From Plasticicumulans lactativorans (GTDB taxonomy: Bacteria > Pseudomonadota > Gammaproteobacteria > Competibacterales > Competibacteraceae): 64,000 nucleotides of DNA. The notes beneath the pieces were generated by a model. That model worked only from the letters and a program-made list of their open reading frames with translations, ran no database searches and was not told where the DNA came from. The DNA lies in assembly GCF_004341245.1 (NCBI RefSeq), contig NZ_SLWY01000011.1, positions 62,001 to 126,000 of the forward strand, read 5' to 3'. Shown piece by piece: positions 10,256 to 17,447 of the stretch. The first letter of the stretch is position 1. Each line of letters begins with the position of its first letter. Position numbers and translations under genes: made by a program.

Positions 10256-10945
10256 ATGGCAGATACCGAAACCACCCCGATCCTGGTCATCGGCAACAAG
10301 AACTACTCGTCGTGGTCGCTGCGCCCGTGGCTGCTGCTGACGCAGCTCGGCATCCCCTTCACCGAGGTGCGCCTGCCGCTCGACACCCCCGAGTTCGCGG
10401 AGAAGATCGGCCAGTGGAGCCCGACCGGGCGGGTGCCGGTGCTCAGGCACGGGCGGCTGACGGTGTGGGACTCGTTCGCCATCTGCGAGTACGCGAACGA
10501 CGTGCTCGCGCCCGGCCGCGGCTGGCCGGCCGACCCGCCGACGCGGGCGCACGCGCGCTCGGTGTGCGCCGAGATGCATTCGGGGTTCATGGCGCTGCGC
10601 AACGAACTGCCGATGAACTGCCGCGCGCGCGGCCGTCGCGTGCAGCGCTCGGCGGCCTGCGAGGCCGACCTGCAGCGCATTTATTCGAGCTGGCGCGTGT
10701 GCCGCCAGCACTACGGCGACGGCGGGCCCTGGCTGTTCGGCGCGTTCTCGATCGCCGATGCGATGTACGCGCCGGTGGCGCTGCGCCTGCTGACCTACGA
10801 CGTGTCGCGCGACGCCGTGGTGCAGGCCTACATCGACGCCCTGCTCGCGCTGCCGGCGCTGCAGGCCTGGCTTGCGGCTGCGCAGGCCGAAACCGAGGTG
10901 GTCGAAGCCGACGAGGCTGGCGAAACCGACCCGGCCCGGTCATGA
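10256..10945 (+). CDS. Glutathione S-transferase family protein
   Basis: The 229-residue protein starts with a GST thioredoxin fold: GNKNYSSWSLRPWLLLTQL with the active-site Ser region, then SPTGRVPVLRHG (cis-Pro) and VWDSFAICEYAND. The helical domain follows to about residue 215, and an acidic tail (TEVVEADEAGETD) is extra. The NYSSWSLRPW motif marks a GST subgroup near maleylacetoacetate isomerase-like proteins, but no partner enzyme is adjacent. The ATG at 10256 was chosen because it begins the domain. A 260-bp gap from the upstream operon and only 24 bp to the diguanylate cyclase gene suggest a separate transcript. Confidence 0.82.
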   Translation: MADTETTPILVIGNKNYSSWSLRPWLLLTQLGIPFTEVRLPLDTPEFAEKIGQWSPTGRVPVLRHGRLTVWDSFAICEYANDVLAPGRGWPADPPTRAHARSVCAEMHSGFMALRNELPMNCRARGRRVQRSAACEADLQRIYSSWRVCRQHYGDGGPWLFGAFSIADAMYAPVALRLLTYDVSRDAVVQAYIDALLALPALQAWLAAAQAETEVVEADEAGETDPARS

Positions 10946-10969
10946 GCCCCGCCTGATCCGGGGGGACGG

Positions 10970-12325
10970 ATGCTGAGCGTCCTCACGGAAACGCCGCAGC
11001 CGCGCGACCGCCTGCTCGCCGCGGCGCTGGCGCTGGCGCTGCTGGCGGCGACCGCGGCGACGCTGCCGATCGCCTCGCGGCCGTGGCCGGTGGTCGCCGC
11101 CTTCCTGCCGATGTACGCGAGCGCGGTGATCATGGCCGACGGCATCACCGCGTACCTGCTGACCATGCAGTTCCTGGCCACGCGCATGCCGACGCTCGGC
11201 CTGCTGGCGATGGCCTACGCCTACACCACGCCGCTGGTCGCCGTGCACCTGCTGGCCTTCCCGGGCGTGTTCGGCGCCACCGGCCTGCTCGGCGCCGGCA
11301 CGCAGACCGCGGTGTGGGTGTGGGTGTTCTGGCACGTCGGCTATGCGCTGCTGGTCACCGCATCGGTGGCCGCGGCGACGCGCCCGGCGCCGGCGGTCAT
11401 TGCCGCGATGCCCGCCGGCGCGCTGCTGTCGGCGCTGCTCGGGCTGCCGCTCGCGCTCGCGACCCTCCTCACCACGATCGCGCTCGACACCAGCGCCCCG
11501 CTGCCGACGCTGATCGACGCCGGCGACTACACGCCGATCCGCGACAGCCCCCTGGGACGCAGCGTGATCGGCTTCGGCATCGCCGCGCTGGCGCTGCTGA
11601 CGTGGCGCACGCGGCTGCGCTCGGTGCTGCACCTGTGGCTCGCCATCGCGCTGCTCGCGCACGTCTGCTCGGTGCTGATCAACCTGGCCAGCGGCGTGCG
11701 CTTCGGCGCCGGCTGGTACCTGGGGCGCTGCATGAGCCTGGTGACCGCCACGGTGATCCTCGGCGTGATGCTGCGCGAGGTGCACCGCCTGTACGCGCGC
11801 CTCGCCACCGTCAACGGCGAACTGGCCGAACTCGCCACCCGCGACGGCCTCACCGGCCTGCACAACCGGCGCCACTTCGACCTGCGCCTCGATGAGGAGC
11901 TGCGCCGCGCGCAGCGCGACGGCACGCCGCTGTCGCTGCTGCTGATCGACGTCGACCACTTCAAGCCCTACAACGACGCCTTCGGCCACCCGGCCGGCGA
12001 CGCCTGCCTGCAGCGCGTGGCGGCGCTGGTCGCCGCCCACGCGCAGCGCCCCGGCGACCTCGCCGCCCGCTACGGCGGCGAGGAGTTCGCGCTGATCCTG
12101 CCCGACGCCGATGCGGCGGCGGCGCGCACGGTGGCCGAGCGGCTGCGCCGCGCGGTGGTCGCCGCGGCGCAGCCGGCGCCGCGGGGCGTGGTGACGGTGA
12201 GCATCGGCTGCAGCAGCCTGCGCCCGCTCGAAACCGAAGGCGCCGCGCCGCTGCTCGCACGCGCCGACGCCGCGCTGTACCGCGCCAAGCAGGACGGCCG
12301 CAACCGCGCGCTCGCCGCCGCGTAG
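10970..12325 (+). CDS. Membrane diguanylate cyclase (MASE4-GGDEF)
   Basis: The 451-residue protein has about eight hydrophobic segments in residues 15-260 (MYASAVIMADGITAYLLTMQ and FPGVFGATGLLGAG), matching the MASE4 sensory membrane domain. A GGDEF domain covers ~285-451. The active site is GGEEF near residue 369, a catalytically competent variant, and the RPGD five residues upstream is the RxxD product-inhibition site. It should make cyclic di-GMP at the inner membrane under feedback control, affecting motility or biofilm. The signal sensed by MASE4 is not known. It sits 24 bp after the GST gene. Confidence 0.92.
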   Translation: MLSVLTETPQPRDRLLAAALALALLAATAATLPIASRPWPVVAAFLPMYASAVIMADGITAYLLTMQFLATRMPTLGLLAMAYAYTTPLVAVHLLAFPGVFGATGLLGAGTQTAVWVWVFWHVGYALLVTASVAAATRPAPAVIAAMPAGALLSALLGLPLALATLLTTIALDTSAPLPTLIDAGDYTPIRDSPLGRSVIGFGIAALALLTWRTRLRSVLHLWLAIALLAHVCSVLINLASGVRFGAGWYLGRCMSLVTATVILGVMLREVHRLYARLATVNGELAELATRDGLTGLHNRRHFDLRLDEELRRAQRDGTPLSLLLIDVDHFKPYNDAFGHPAGDACLQRVAALVAAHAQRPGDLAARYGGEEFALILPDADAAAARTVAERLRRAVVAAAQPAPRGVVTVSIGCSSLRPLETEGAAPLLARADAALYRAKQDGRNRALAAA

Positions 12326-12507
12326 CGCGGCGCCTGGCAGGCGGCGGTGACGTGCACCATGCTGTGGGGCGCTGCCGCGGGCCGCCGCGCCCTCGTCACC
12401 CTCGATCGTCCACCGCCGATGACCACGCAGCAGCGACCTGCATCCGCGCCGGCGGCTCGTCCGCACTGCAAGGCAGACGCACCCCCGATCCGAGGAGGAA
12501 CATCGCC

Positions 12508-14148
12508 GTGAACGTCCCCGCCATCCCGCGCGCCGCCGGCGCCAACCCCGGCGCCCTGCTGATCCGCCAGCTGCTCGAGGTGCCGCTGGCGCAGTTCCCC
12601 GAGCGGGAGATCGTCTACGCCGGGCACACGCGCCTCGACTACCGCCGCTTCGGCGAGCGTGTGGCGCGGCTCGGCTCGGCGCTGACGCGGCTCGGCGTGC
12701 GCGCCGGGCAGACCGTGGCGGTGCTCGACTGGGACTCGCACCGCTACCTCGAATGCTTCTTCGCGGTGCCGATGCTGGGCGCGGTGCTGCACACGGTGAA
12801 CATCCGCCTCGCCCCGGAGCAGATCCTCTACACGATCAACCACGCCGAGGACGACGTGATCCTCGTGCACGCCGACTTCGTGCCGCTCGTGGAGGGCATC
12901 CGCGCGCGCATCGAGCGCCCGGTGCAACTGGTGCTGCTCGCCGATGCCGCCGGGGCCGCGGCGCCGGCCGGCGGCGCCGGCGAGTACGAGGCCCTGCTCG
13001 CCGCCGCCGACCCGGCCTTCGCCTTCCCCGATGACCTCCCCGAGGACGCGCGCGCGACCACCTTCTACACCACCGGCACCACCGGCCAGCCGAAGGGCGT
13101 GTACTTCAGCCACCGCCAGCTGGTGCTGCACACGCTGGCCGAGCGCGCCGCGGTGCTCGGCACCGGCCAGGGCCACGTCGGCCAGAACGACGTCTACATG
13201 CCGATCACGCCGATGTTCCACGTGCACGCCTGGGGCTTCCCCTACACCGCGACCACGCTCGGTATGAAGCAGGTCTACCCCGGCCGCTACCTGCCCGAGG
13301 TGCTGCTCCGGCTGATCGCCACCGAGGGCGTGACCTTCTCGCACTGCGTGCCGACCATCCTGCACCTGCTGCTCACCCACCCGCTCGCCGCGGGCACCGA
13401 CCTGTCGGGCTGGAAGGTCGTGATCGGCGGCGGGGCGCTGCCGCAGGCGCTGGCGCGCGCGGCGCTGGCGCGCGGCATCGACGTCTTCGGCGGCTACGGC
13501 ATGAGCGAGACCTGCCCGCTGCTGACGCTCGCGCAGCTCGAAGCGCCGATGCTCGAACGCCCGTTCGAACAGCAGCTCGCGCTGCGCTGCAAGGCCGGGC
13601 GCGCGATCCCGCTGGTGGAGCTGCGCGTGGTCGACCCCGAGCTGCGCGACGTGGCGCACGACGGCGCGAGCCAGGGCGAGGTGGTGGTGCGCGCGCCGTG
13701 GCTGACCCAGGGCTACTGGCGCGACGCGGCCGCGGGTGCCGCGCTGTGGGCCGGCGGCTGGCTGCACACCGGCGACATCGGCACGCTCGACGCCGAGGGC
13801 TACCTGAAGATCACCGACCGCGTGAAGGACGTGATCAAGACCGGCGGCGAGTGGATCTCGTCGCTCGCGCTCGAAGACCTGCTGCTGCGCCACCCGGCGG
13901 TGGCCGAGGCGGCGGTGATCGCGCTGCCCGACGAGCGCTGGGGCGAGCGCCCGTTCGCGCTGGTGGTGCCGAAGGCCGGCCAGGAGCTCGACCCGGCCGC
14001 GCTGCACGCGCTGCTCGCCGACTGCGCGGCGCAGGGCCTGATCTCGAAGTACGGCGTGCCCGAGCGCATCGAGGTGGTCGAGGCTCTGCCGAAGACCAGC
14101 GTCGGCAAGCTCGACAAGAAGGCGATGCGCGCGCACTGGACGCCGTGA
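12508..14148 (+). CDS. Fatty-acyl-CoA synthetase (AMP-binding family)
   Basis: The 546-residue product is an ANL-superfamily ligase: the P-loop TFYTTGTTGQPKGVYFSH, MFHVHAWGFPY, the adenine motif GYGMSETCPLL, WLHTGDIGTLDAEGYLKITD, RVKDVIKTGGEWISS, and the catalytic lysine in PKTSVGKLDKKAM. It activates medium- or long-chain acyl groups to acyl-CoA via an acyl-adenylate. The start is a GTG at 12508, seven bases after GAGGAGGAA; the longer upstream frame has no family similarity. It leads a small cluster with a PaaI-type thioesterase (now frameshifted) and a MaoC-like hydratase, consistent with acyl-CoA metabolism. Confidence 0.92.
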   Translation: MNVPAIPRAAGANPGALLIRQLLEVPLAQFPEREIVYAGHTRLDYRRFGERVARLGSALTRLGVRAGQTVAVLDWDSHRYLECFFAVPMLGAVLHTVNIRLAPEQILYTINHAEDDVILVHADFVPLVEGIRARIERPVQLVLLADAAGAAAPAGGAGEYEALLAAADPAFAFPDDLPEDARATTFYTTGTTGQPKGVYFSHRQLVLHTLAERAAVLGTGQGHVGQNDVYMPITPMFHVHAWGFPYTATTLGMKQVYPGRYLPEVLLRLIATEGVTFSHCVPTILHLLLTHPLAAGTDLSGWKVVIGGGALPQALARAALARGIDVFGGYGMSETCPLLTLAQLEAPMLERPFEQQLALRCKAGRAIPLVELRVVDPELRDVAHDGASQGEVVVRAPWLTQGYWRDAAAGAALWAGGWLHTGDIGTLDAEGYLKITDRVKDVIKTGGEWISSLALEDLLLRHPAVAEAAVIALPDERWGERPFALVVPKAGQELDPAALHALLADCAAQGLISKYGVPERIEVVEALPKTSVGKLDKKAMRAHWTP

Positions 14149-14208
14149 CGGCGCACGCCCCGTTCCCGAGGTGCCGGCCACCGGCACCGCCCCGCCCGAG
14201 GAGACACC

Positions 14209-14627
14209 GTGACGATCGACACCCCTCTGCGCTGTACCCTCGCCGAGCTGCAGGTCCGCGGCAACGGCCGCCTGCCCGGCCTGATCGGCGTGCAGGTGAC
14301 CGCGCTCGAACCCGGCCGCATCGCCGGCTGCCTGGCGCTGCGCCCCGAGCTGCTCGCGCCGACGGCTACCTGCACGCGGCGAGCGTGATCGCGCTCGCCG
14401 ACACCCTGTGCGGCTACGCCACCGTCGCGCACCTGCCCGAAGGCGCGAGCAACTTCACCACGGTCGAGCTGAAGTCGAACTTCCTCGGCACCGCGCGCGA
14501 CGGCATCGTCGACTGCGAGGGCGTGGCGGTGCACCTCGGCCGCAACACCCAGGTGTGGGACGCCACCGTCCGCGCCGGCGACAGGCGCATCGCGATGTTC
14601 CGCTGCACGCAGATGGTGCTGCGCTGA
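14209..14627 (+). pseudogene. PaaI-type hotdog thioesterase with a one-base frameshift
   Basis: A GTG at 14209, preceded by GAGGAGA, opens a reading frame (VTIDTPLRCTLAELQVRG...) that hits a stop at 14386-14388. From about 14361 the coding potential continues in another frame (GYLHAASVIALADTLCGYA, then GASNFTTVELKSNFLGTA) to a stop at 14627. Restoring one base in 'gcgccg-acggctac' would give PNGYLHAASVIALAD, the expected hotdog-fold active-site segment, and a protein of about 139 residues, normal for PaaI-like acyl-CoA thioesterases. Either the gene is broken or the assembly has a one-base error. It lies between the acyl-CoA ligase and the MaoC-like gene. Confidence 0.82.
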
Positions 14628-14673
14628 GCCGGCGCGGCGATCCCCCGCATCACGCCACCGACGAGGACATGCG

Positions 14674-15126
14674 ATGAGCCTGCTGTACCTGGAAGACCTC
14701 ACCCCCGGGCGCACCTTCGAAACCGATGCCCTCGAGGTCACCGAGGCGATGATCCACGCCTTCGCCCGCGACTTCGATCCGCAGCCCTTCCACCTCGACC
14801 ACGCCGCGGCCGACGCCTCGCTGTTCAAGGGGCTGGCGGCGAGCGGCTGGCACACCCTGGCGCTGACGATGGGCCTGGTGGTGCGCTCGCCGATGACCAT
14901 CGCCAACGGCCACGTCGGCATGGGCGTCGAGGGCGTGCGCTGGCCGCGCCCGGTGCGCGCCGGCGACACGCTGCGGGTGACGATCGAGGTGCTCGACGTC
15001 ACCCCGTCGCGCTCGCAGCCCGGCTGGGGCGTGATGCGCGCGCGCTGGACCACCCGCAACCAGCACGGCGAAACCGTCGCCGTGGCAACGCCGAGCTACT
15101 GGGTGCAGGCCCGCGGCGACACCTGA
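14674..15126 (+). CDS. MaoC-like (R)-hydratase/dehydratase
   Basis: The 150-residue single hotdog protein carries the MaoC hydratase segment FARDFDPQPFHLDHAAAD, with the conserved Asp and His of the 2-enoyl-CoA hydratase active site, followed by SGWHTLALTMGLVV. Single-domain MaoC proteins hydrate enoyl-CoA thioesters or related substrates in the cytosol. It lies 46 bp after the frameshifted thioesterase and completes the ligase-thioesterase-hydratase cluster. High-GC sequence ends shortly after its stop, at the edge of the AT-richer cassette island. Confidence 0.88.
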   Translation: MSLLYLEDLTPGRTFETDALEVTEAMIHAFARDFDPQPFHLDHAAADASLFKGLAASGWHTLALTMGLVVRSPMTIANGHVGMGVEGVRWPRPVRAGDTLRVTIEVLDVTPSRSQPGWGVMRARWTTRNQHGETVAVATPSYWVQARGDT

Positions 15127-15167
15127 ACACCGCCGGCCGGCGGTTCATCTGATGGCACGCCGGCCGG

Positions 15168-15374
15168 TCAGTGGCGGCGAATCGGCCGGCTGGATCGCCG
15201 CCGGGTCTCCGGATACATGCCGGGCTCTGGATGAGCCCTGATCTGCTTGCCGTGCTGCAAATCAATAACCTTGCCATGAACCTCGGAAATTGACTTCAGC
15301 TTGAGAAAGCCCTGAGCGATATCCGAGGCAACCGTCAGACTCGATACAGCGTCTTGAATGAGTGTGAGGCCCAT
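15168..15374 (-). CDS. Truncated small hypothetical protein at the island edge
   Basis: A 68-residue frame starts MGLTLIQDAVSSLTVASD and continues with an amphipathic helix-like stretch (GFLKLKSISEVHGKVIDLQ). The last ~20 residues are Pro/Arg-rich and lie in sequence with the composition of the flanking chromosome. It looks like the 5' part of a cassette-borne gene joined to unrelated DNA near 15230. It follows the degenerate attC at 15387-15447 in the minus direction. No family recognised. Confidence 0.4.
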   Translation of the reverse strand: MGLTLIQDAVSSLTVASDIAQGFLKLKSISEVHGKVIDLQHGKQIRAHPEPGMYPETRRRSSRPIRRH

Positions 15375-15386
15375 TGGTGCCCTAGA

Positions 15387-15447
15387 GTTCTGACGAACAA
15401 ACTCAGCCGCGCCGCTTTTGGGCGTCGACTGGAGCGACTTGTTGGGC
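15387..15447 (-). repeat. attC-like cassette recombination site (3' side degenerate)
   Basis: Read on the minus strand it begins with GCCCAAC (R'', 15447-15441), followed by imperfect inverted arms ending in GACGCC and GGCGCGGCTGAG. The R'' heptamer is the exact complement of GTTGGGC, which starts this same cassette at 15983-15977, as the integron rule requires. The distal R' core is not intact. It overlaps the 3' end of the DUF2442 gene. Confidence 0.6.
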
Positions 15448-15687
15448 GTTTTCAGTTGACGCTATTTCCCATCGTGCCTGAATGGTGTCGGCGGACAGGT
15501 CTGCTCCACAGTCCCACTCGATGAAGTATTTACCGTTATGAATTAGCTCAAACTCATTTTTGTCTTTCAGCGGAGCAAAGGCGTCCGATTCGAGATATGG
15601 CTTTAGGTCAAATAAACCTGTTTTTCCGTCTTCTGCTATGACAAACAGCACGTAATTATCTTTGGGAATAACTTCTGCGATATTCAT
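15403..15687 (-). CDS. DUF2442 family protein (cassette-borne)
   Basis: The 94-residue product contains the DUF2442 pattern: YVLFVIAEDGKTGLFDLKPY, then GKYFIEWDCGADLSADTIQA. DUF2442 proteins commonly sit next to DUF4160 proteins and the pair has been suggested to be toxin-antitoxin-like; this is not proven. Its start overlaps the stop of the DUF4160 frame by four bases (ATGA), so the two form a coupled unit. The last ~15 residues (NAQQVAPVDAQKRRG) are encoded by the attC arm, a common outcome in integron cassettes. The base composition is much lower in GC than the chromosome around it. Confidence 0.75.
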   Translation of the reverse strand: MNIAEVIPKDNYVLFVIAEDGKTGLFDLKPYLESDAFAPLKDKNEFELIHNGKYFIEWDCGADLSADTIQARWEIASTENAQQVAPVDAQKRRG

Positions 15688-15955
15688 TGATCAAGTCCTC
15701 TAATGGGGAATGGCTTTTTGCCGTTGACCGCCAATTGCCAATCTGCAAACAGATCATCCTGATGTATTTCAACCCACGCAACGACTAGCTTGTGCTTCTT
15801 CGGTGGAAGTTCACCTGCCAAGACGGTACCGTCGAGAATAGAATCACGGCCACCTGGCCTTGATATTCGGCGTGAATGTGAGGCAGTTTGTGCTTGTCGG
15901 TGTCATAGAAAAACATTCGAATAAGAATATCATAGAACATCGAAATTGTGGGCAT
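15684..15955 (-). pseudogene. DUF4160 gene with a one-base frameshift (cassette-borne)
   Basis: The ATG at 15955 opens MPTISMFYDILIRMFFYDTD, then KHKLPHIHAEYQGQVAV, the DUF4160 N-terminal half. After that the frame changes near 15841-15847. The downstream frame reads DGTVLAGELPPKKHKLVVAW, then VEIHQDDLFADWQLAVNG, ending at 15684. Adding one T (GTGATT-TCT-ATT-CTC-GAC) restores the expected family sequence. As printed, translation in the first frame ends at 15785 with a truncated tail. The gene starts 22 bases after the GTTGGGC cassette boundary and overlaps the DUF2442 gene. Whether the break is real or a sequencing error needs reads. Confidence 0.72.
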
Positions 15956-15976
15956 GACGATGCTCTCTTTTGTTAC

Positions 15977-16067
15977 GCCCAACGCTCTGCATAAGCCGCG
16001 CCGCCAATGCCTTTGCCGCGCAGCGCCACCGCGCTTCCCGGCGTCGGCCTTAATGCGGTTGTTCGGC
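15977..16067 (-). repeat. attC site of an integron-type cassette
   Basis: On the minus strand this 91-bp element runs from GCCGAAC (R'', 16067-16061) to GTTGGGC (R', 15983-15977, a perfect GTTRRRY core). The inner arms (GCATTAAGGCCGACGCC and the complement of GGCGGCGCGGCTTATGC) form an imperfect inverted repeat. GCCGAAC is the exact complement of GTTCGGC at 16815-16809, which starts the upstream cassette. This matching is diagnostic of gene cassettes. Confidence 0.78.
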
Positions 16068-16114
16068 ATTCTAAATATAATTTCACGCAGTCTTTTCCTC
16101 TTGCTCAGACATTT

Positions 16115-16789
16115 CTACTGCCCGCAACCCATTTGGTAATATTGTTTAGCTAATTCATTTATTCTTTGGGCATAAAACTCCCCCTCTCGGCTACTTGCTT
16201 GAGCAGAACCAGATGCTTTGCCAGTTGCAATGGCACAATTTACTTGCGATTTGCCACGACACACAGAATCCATTTCACTTTGCGCTAACTCTGATTGGCG
16301 AACGAGGTCTGCTGTCCTTTGTTTCATATTGCTAATACGACCAGCTAACTGAGCGCACTGCTGCGATTTTGTGCCTAAGAGTGGAAGACCTTCGAGTGGG
16401 TCTCTAAGGTCAAACGGTTGAGGTGAGGCGCCATTGACTTCAGAACTATCTTCTAACTGTGACGGATTAAGTTTCGGAAGACCTTCAAGTGGATTATTAA
16501 GATCAAATGGAATAGTCGGTGATGAACGTTGTTGCTGTGGCTCGCCTTGTAGTTGCTGCGCGAGAAAACACGAATATTTAATACCTCTATTGCATTCCTT
16601 TACCAGCATTTGAAAATCTACTTGGCCATTCCCTGTAAGAAGTGGCAAACCGATGGCAGATCTTTGTTGATTAAGTTCGCCATAAGTAACAGCAAAGGCA
16701 TGATTGAAGCACCCCAACAAAGCCAATGCCACCACAACTGAAGTCCATTTGCGAGGATTAACTTCGATTCTGAAACAAATGATTTTCAT
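16115..16789 (-). CDS. Exported hypothetical protein on a gene cassette
   Basis: The 224-residue protein starts at the ATG at 16789 (GAGAGAGGAC ribosome site; the longer frame would need a TTG). Residues 1-33 are a signal peptide with core SVVVALALLGCFNHAFA. The mature part contains a duplicated motif, PFDLNNPLEGLPKL and PFDLRDPLEGLPLL, about 40 residues apart, and several cysteines near the C terminus (LAKQYYQMGCGQ). I recognise no family. The gene lies alone between GTTCGGC at 16815 and the attC at 15977-16067, the normal one-gene cassette layout. Its codon use is far more AT-rich than the neighbouring chromosome. Confidence 0.72.
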   Translation of the reverse strand: MKIICFRIEVNPRKWTSVVVALALLGCFNHAFAVTYGELNQQRSAIGLPLLTGNGQVDFQMLVKECNRGIKYSCFLAQQLQGEPQQQRSSPTIPFDLNNPLEGLPKLNPSQLEDSSEVNGASPQPFDLRDPLEGLPLLGTKSQQCAQLAGRISNMKQRTADLVRQSELAQSEMDSVCRGKSQVNCAIATGKASGSAQASSREGEFYAQRINELAKQYYQMGCGQ

Positions 16790-16808
16790 GATGTCCTCTC
16801 TCAATCTT

Positions 16809-16815
16809 GCCGAAC
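16809..16815 (-). repeat. Cassette boundary core site GTTCGGC
   Basis: On the minus strand GTTCGGC lies 19 bases before the exported-protein ATG and is complementary to the R'' core of the attC that follows that gene. It marks the left boundary of the cassette. The attC expected on its other side is missing, replaced by IS630 debris. Confidence 0.6.
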
Positions 16816-16864
16816 CATACAGCGATATTTAGATCAGTCAAACACAATAGTGACAATGTTTAAA

Positions 16865-17285
16865 TCATCCGAGAATGTCGCTTTCAGTGATGCACTGAAC
16901 CGCATGAGCGATGGCTTTCTGTAATGCCTCATAGCTCCGTACGGCTGCTTGGCGCAGCAGTCCTTTGATCTTTGACCACGCCAACTCAATCGGTGAGAGA
17001 TCAGGAGAATAGGGTGGCAAGAATTTTACTTTGGCGCCCGATTTCTCAATCGCAGCCGCAATGTCTTTTACTTTGTGAACCCGAAGATTATCCATCAGGA
17101 CCACATCCCCTTGCCGCAGGACCGGTACGAGGCAGGCGTCCACATAGGCTTTGAAGGCTACGCCATCAAGGGCACCTGGCAGCCTCATCATCGAGGTCAT
17201 GCCGTACCGTCCTAGTGAGCCCACCACCGTAATATTCATGCCTGGATTGACCGGCGCGCTCCCTTCGACGCGCCGTCCGCGTCAA
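16865..17285 (-). pseudogene. IS630-family transposase, C-terminal fragment
   Basis: The frame reads RGRRVEGSAPVNPGMNITVV and continues to a stop at 16865. It includes the second catalytic Asp in VVLMDNLRVHKVKDI and the catalytic Glu in PPYSPDLSPIELAWSKIKG, the DDE_3 signature of IS630/Tc1-mariner transposases. The N-terminal helix-turn-helix and first Asp are missing. An internal ATG at 17239 makes it look like a 124-residue ORF, but it is a 5'-truncated remnant. It abuts a second IS630-like fragment at about 17285 in another frame. Confidence 0.82.
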
Positions 17286-17447
17286 GACGGCGCTGCGATG
17301 AATCGATGCCCCACCCCACAGGACATACAACGGCCCCGCGAGATGGCGCAGGCGATGGCGTAGAAACCCCACCCCCTCGGTGCCGTCATACGCATGCGCC
17401 TGCAACCGCCTTGCCATCAGCGGGGGTCTTCCTTCAGCAAAGCCCAT
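17285..17447 (-). pseudogene. Second IS630-like transposase fragment
   Basis: About 54 residues (RLQAHAYDGTEGVGFLRHRL, then LAGPLYVLWGGASIHRS) resemble the middle of another IS630-type transposase. The Asp normally found in the LWDG-type motif is Gly here. The frame differs from the fragment at 16865-17285, and the residue range suggests a different element, so two transposase remnants are joined head to tail. It touches the 3' end of the PEP-CTERM gene and probably altered that gene's tail. Confidence 0.55.
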
